Part shown: piece by piece, positions 6,901-8,448 of the stretch
Layout: every line of letters starts with the position of its first letter
Numbering within the stretch: the first letter of the stretch is position 1
Assembly: GCA_030634605.1 (NCBI GenBank)
Contig: DAOWAK010000030.1
Location: 1-8,448, forward strand
Length of the DNA: 8,448 nt
Source: Sedimentisphaerales bacterium
Lineage (GTDB): Bacteria > Planctomycetota > Phycisphaerae > Sedimentisphaerales > SM23-30
Direction of reading: 5' to 3'
The notes under the pieces: generated by a model
The model's input: only the letters and a program-made list of their open reading frames with translations
Database searches by the model: none
Told to the model about the DNA's origin: nothing
Position numbers and translations under genes: made by a program

Positions 6901-7759
6901 CAATTGCGCCATCCTGCCAGGTGGCCCTGCCGTCGCCGTTGCGGTCGGCGGTGATAAAAATCGTTACGCAGGGAAGCTCCACAGTCTCGGTTTCAATCTC
7001 CCGATACGCCCACTCCGGACACCAGGCAACACAGGTCTTGACACCGTTCGCCTCGGAGATTTTATAGGCGGTTCGCTTGATGTCCACATAATGGTTACTG
7101 GCGATACCGGCAGCCAGTTTGCCATCTGACAGAAAAAAGTAATTACCGGTATCCTGACCGGCGTCAAAGGAGGAAAGTTGGGCAATCTCTTCACGGAAAA
7201 CGCCATGAGCGTTATTATTTATGGCAGCACAAAAAGTCGCGGCTATTTGTGCATTCGAAGAAGAGCTATCCAGAGATAGTAGCGCATTGCCGGGAAACGC
7301 AATGCTTTTCAATTTTACTTTTCCCTTTTCCCTGACATCGGTCACTGCCATTTTGACGGCACTCTCACCAACGGTAACTTTCAATGTGACAGTAACCTGC
7401 TGTTTTTGAAATTGAAGCCGGTATTCAGCGGAGCTGTCATTCAGTTTTCTGAACTTAACGTCGCACGGTGCAGCCTGACCATTGAAGTTTATGGTTGACA
7501 CAGGGGATTTCTGCCCGTCAAACGTTGCCCCCGTCTTATTATGCCGATACTGAACGATGAGCGGAAAGCTGTCGTCAATATCGACGGTCAAGGATTCACT
7601 TTTCAACTCTATCGTGTCCGCTTCAAGGCTCCGAACAACAAAGCTGTGAACAAACGGTGCCGCCAGCAACACGGCAAGCCATATCAGGTTTCTCATGTTT
7701 ATTCCTTTATTATGTACCGATCTCAACTGACATTTCCCAGTTACACGATTCAAATCCAT
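3986..7759 (-). CDS. Secreted GH101 endo-alpha-N-acetylgalactosaminidase, multidomain
   Basis: This protein of 1257 residues (from the start at 7759) should cleave the GalNAc-Ser/Thr link of core-1 O-glycans in mucin-type glycoproteins. A signal-peptide core lies at 23-39. A beta-rich N-terminal region is followed by the catalytic barrel (about 310-590). Barrel motifs are EGHDS (350-354), HINASEVYPEAH (390-401), DKHKDITSG, VYVDTYW with probable nucleophile D459, YTEGD with probable acid/base E485, and LPTKYLKHFELLRW. After a beta-sandwich come a jelly-roll starting LVRDPGF (about 696-854), a second one starting EDFENVDMGYGPF (864-1003), a stretch resembling the GH29 fucosidase C-terminal domain (1012-1099) and an F5/8 type C, CBM32-like domain (1117-1257). 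Start: GGAGG is 6 bases before the ATG at 7759. An in-frame ATG at 7696 with weaker AAAGGA gives a more ordinary signal peptide (1236 residues) and remains a real alternative. Substrate is inferred from the family. Confidence 0.9.
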   Translation of the reverse strand: MDLNRVTGKCQLRSVHNKGINMRNLIWLAVLLAAPFVHSFVVRSLEADTIELKSESLTVDIDDSFPLIVQYRHNKTGATFDGQKSPVSTINFNGQAAPCDVKFRKLNDSSAEYRLQFQKQQVTVTLKVTVGESAVKMAVTDVREKGKVKLKSIAFPGNALLSLDSSSSNAQIAATFCAAINNNAHGVFREEIAQLSSFDAGQDTGNYFFLSDGKLAAGIASNHYVDIKRTAYKISEANGVKTCVAWCPEWAYREIETETVELPCVTIFITADRNGDGRATWQDGAIAYRENMPKPFGSEYVKTTVGENIAMNFASGAQQPFLRILDEVKKIYRATDGIGNQVVIKGFSAEGHDSANTDCGGHYNERAGGLKDINILLEQAKKYNCRVGFHINASEVYPEAHRYDPEILKRRNGNLVGGWAWLDHAVMLDKHKDITSGKLFASLDQMKKEVPGLDFVYVDTYWSNGWPAMKLAKKLRSIELAFYTEGDMPLDPWTTWAHWRYTKSKVMHFIWYSDRDIFKNDSILRGGRNVSDGFMAWQSRHDFNTFIRGTFSRHLPTKYLKHFELLRWEPEKSADFSDGVKVVKTGQQVTVTRNGRTVMTWKDGGSQSRLFVPWDPIKESKIYVWDELGTDITWELPVSWRESNEVYLYKLTDEGRTEESKVSVTNGQVTLKPEKNTPYVIYRAKASGQKCLDWGEGSLVRDPGFDSYGFRYWKPGPVDADTGHLSIKNDNNRNARLVISGNNGAAAEVSQIMAGLKPGRLYAASVWVQVEGKRTASIEVLPLGKEGLKPVFNYVTSTNVRHGMPCDPRKGTNYQRLKVLFDMPTGCTESRISLKAAKGSPGTLVEFDDVRVVETKRSPETARHWFYEDFENVDMGYGPFTCCFDEHTHLSETNKPYTKDTINGKFSLKTRGKGRIVRTLPSTVRFKPWTRYRLACQTLASPGGDSRVTVECRDGLEIVSQKISQGRGEISVEFSTFRDEESFMALFKEKGDWLVIDDIIIDELGSVPEGQRIDMRAGPFKPANGFISTCQGEYLYLHLMDSRNSVFLPSIQHKIIEARLLNGKGDVFVKQAEKYIEVTIPEDFTDEIESIVMLKIDGDATLLKPRQILSPFEFGTHGQWISKDAVYKASSIDNQWSRREEQLLTGEDYEGAHSFHTRQEMNPYIVIDLKKDSNVKAFEITNRKDGHYDRARTLAVWISSDQKNWQQVWRAKRAQKSWEAILTKDNPDGVKGRYVKIGLLGKTCFHLYSVKIYGNQE

Positions 7760-7765
7760 ACCTTT

Positions 7766-7770
7766 CCTCC
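7766..7770 (-). promoter_or_regulatory. Strong Shine-Dalgarno site for the GH101 gene
   Basis: On the minus strand GGAGG is followed by AAAGGT and then ATG, a 6-base spacing. It falls within about 15 bases of the transcription start expected from the promoter at 7786-7814, giving a compact leader. This is the main argument for starting at 7759 rather than 7696. Confidence 0.6.
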
Positions 7771-7785
7771 ACACGACGCCCATAA

Positions 7786-7814
7786 ATTCTACAAAATCCA
7801 CTTGAAACTGTCAA
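7786..7814 (-). promoter_or_regulatory. Sigma70-type promoter for the GH101 gene
   Basis: On the minus strand TTGACA (7814-7809) and TAGAAT (7791-7786) are separated by exactly 17 bases: a perfect -35 and a 5-of-6 -10 at ideal spacing. Transcription would start near 7779, about 20 bases before the ATG at 7759. It is the clearest promoter in the window. Confidence 0.7.
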
Positions 7815-7847
7815 GACCGTTCACTTTCAAAGACTTTGTTGAAATTT

Positions 7848-7872
7848 GGCACGAAAACACGGTTTTTGTGCC
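7848..7872. promoter_or_regulatory. 25-bp inverted repeat upstream of the GH101 promoter
   Basis: Arms GGCACGAAAAC and GTTTTTGTGCC flank the 3-base centre ACG. Ten of eleven positions are complementary, and the eleventh is G opposite T. Its centre lies about 80 bp upstream of the predicted GH101 transcription start, a position suited to an activator or repressor. The half-site GTTTTTGT (7862-7869) recurs at 7893-7900, 31 bp away, close to three helical turns. The regulator is unknown, and no regulator gene lies in the window. Confidence 0.5.
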
Positions 7873-8056
7873 TCGCTTTTCTGCCCATCTCCGTTTTTGT
7901 ACAGAACCTGAGTGTGTAGAAATTTGAGTTTTCATCGCCAACCGGACGGCAGGCTTACGCCGCATACGCACCGCATCCAAACCAACCAAAGAGCCGGCCC
8001 ATCGTAAGCCGGTCATCCCGAGCGTAGTTGAGGCGCCCACCCATGCTTACCGGTCG

Positions 8057-8074
8057 TCAAGGATATCAAGGATA
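8057..8074. repeat. Tandem 9-bp microrepeat
   Basis: TCAAGGATA occurs twice in tandem. On the minus strand it reads as repeated ATCCTTGA units with a 9-bp period, the same period and ATCC core as the AATCCGTG repeats at both window edges, so it may belong to that mosaic family in opposite orientation. Confidence 0.5.
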
Positions 8075-8101
8075 TGGAGCGTTCGCTGCGGGAAGCTTTT
8101 T

Positions 8102-8116
8102 ATACCCAATGGGTAT
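8102..8116. promoter_or_regulatory. Operator-like palindrome ATACCC-N3-GGGTAT
   Basis: ATACCC AAT GGGTAT is a perfect dyad. Sites of the ATACCC...GGGTAT type are reported for metal-sensing CsoR/RcnR-family repressors, but the spacing differs and no such regulator or target gene is adjacent here, so function is open. Confidence 0.3.
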
Positions 8117-8139
8117 CATAATGCCTGGCAGGGCCGACT

Positions 8140-8154
8140 ATAACCTCTGGTTAT
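8140..8154. promoter_or_regulatory. Second operator-like palindrome ATAACC-N3-GGTTAT
   Basis: ATAACC TCT GGTTAT has the same arm length and 3-base centre as the palindrome at 8102-8116, 38 bp away. It also overlaps an alternative hairpin, GTTATT-N5-AATAAC (8150-8166), which would be mutually exclusive with it in RNA. No adjacent gene start explains it. Confidence 0.3.
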
Positions 8155-8289
8155 TTCAGCAATAACAAAAAACCCGGCATAGTGTTTTCATTCAGGACGA
8201 GCACGGTAGAGTGGATAACTTGTTACCCGCGCGGTCAATACAAATATACAACATCCACATTACCGCCCCCGGCTTTGCCGTATTGTCAG

Positions 8290-8448
8290 AAAAATTCTTG
8301 AAATTCTCTGAGCCCTCTGTGGCAAAATTCCTGAAAATTTCTTCTCTGGCCAAAAAATCCGCGTCCATCCGCGTCCATCGGCGGTTCCATCTCGATTTCT
8401 TCGGCAACCCTCTTGAAAATCCGTGCAATCCGTGGTTAAATATCTTTA
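8290..8448. repeat. Right-hand microrepeat mosaic
   Basis: Several units follow one another: an exact 18-bp copy of the left-edge TTCTCTGAGCCCTCTGTG (8304-8321); an imperfect duplicate of AAAATTCYTGAAA-type sequence around 8291-8338; two 10-bp ATCCGCGTCC units plus a degenerate third (8357-8388); and AATCCGTGC, AATCCGTGG with tail TTAAATATCTTTA (8418-8448), matching 59-89 at 30 of 31 bases. It is cut by the window end. Reading it as protein yields only repeat-derived peptides. Confidence 0.7.

Larger units (their letters stand above)
7873..8301. other. Gene-free intergenic stretch with scattered small repeats
   Basis: I see no supported gene on either strand; the short open frames lack ribosome sites and recognisable protein features. 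Contents I can name are an 8-bp inverted repeat (GGCTTACG 7953-7960, CGTAAGCC 8004-8011), a stretch near 8013-8030 resembling dispersed 'GTCATCCCGAGCG' elements, a 9-bp tandem repeat and two palindromes listed separately. Confidence 0.5.

Noticed and set aside
7789..8040. An 83-codon minus-strand open frame upstream of GH101
   Set aside because: It runs through the predicted promoter and the 25-bp dyad, has no ribosome site, and its composition is not protein-like.
8192..8428. A 78-codon minus-strand open frame at the right edge
   Set aside because: Most of the peptide comes from translating the microrepeats (for example RRWTRMDADF), and there is no ribosome site.

Overview
The window looks like a chromosome piece of a planctomycete, most likely Phycisphaerae (Sedimentisphaerales-like). 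The main evidence is the 645-residue exported beta-helix protein at 1863-3800. Its 'VDDD...QIQDAINAA' opening, 'INLGAYG'-type segment and C-terminal dockerin-like pair are a layout I associate with that class. The large multidomain secreted glycosidase and the intergenic microrepeats fit an environmental, polysaccharide-degrading bacterium. The assignment rests on recognising protein style, not on a search.

Layout. Positions 1-323 are a gene-free mosaic of short-period repeats and one REP-like hairpin. A NicO/UreH/SafE-type membrane transporter with a histidine-rich loop follows (324-1037). Directly behind its stop is a short coding remnant resembling the C-terminus of an FGGY sugar kinase (1067-1189). 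A four-helix membrane protein of unknown function (1278-1847) lies 15 bp ahead of the beta-helix/dockerin-like protein (1863-3800), so the two are probably co-transcribed. A 185-bp convergent spacer holds a 20-bp tandem repeat and a possible terminator. On the minus strand, 3986-7759 encodes a secreted GH101 endo-alpha-N-acetylgalactosaminidase with several accessory domains, including one resembling the C-terminal domain of GH29 fucosidases and an F5/8-type (CBM32-like) domain. The last 650 bp hold its promoter, a 25-bp dyad upstream of it, two matched palindromes, and a second microrepeat mosaic that shares sequence with the left edge.

Function. The GH101 enzyme would release core-1 disaccharide (Gal-beta-1,3-GalNAc) from O-glycoproteins such as mucins. 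The beta-helix protein could be a cell-surface or secreted binding or degrading protein. The two are convergent, so co-regulation cannot be read from the layout. The transporter and the small membrane protein have no visible link to glycan use.

I found no complete unknown multi-gene system. The points most worth checking are the GH101 control region (strong promoter, strong SD, two in-frame starts, upstream dyad), its fucosidase-like accessory domain, the shared microrepeats at the two edges, and the change in coil length within the beta-helix.
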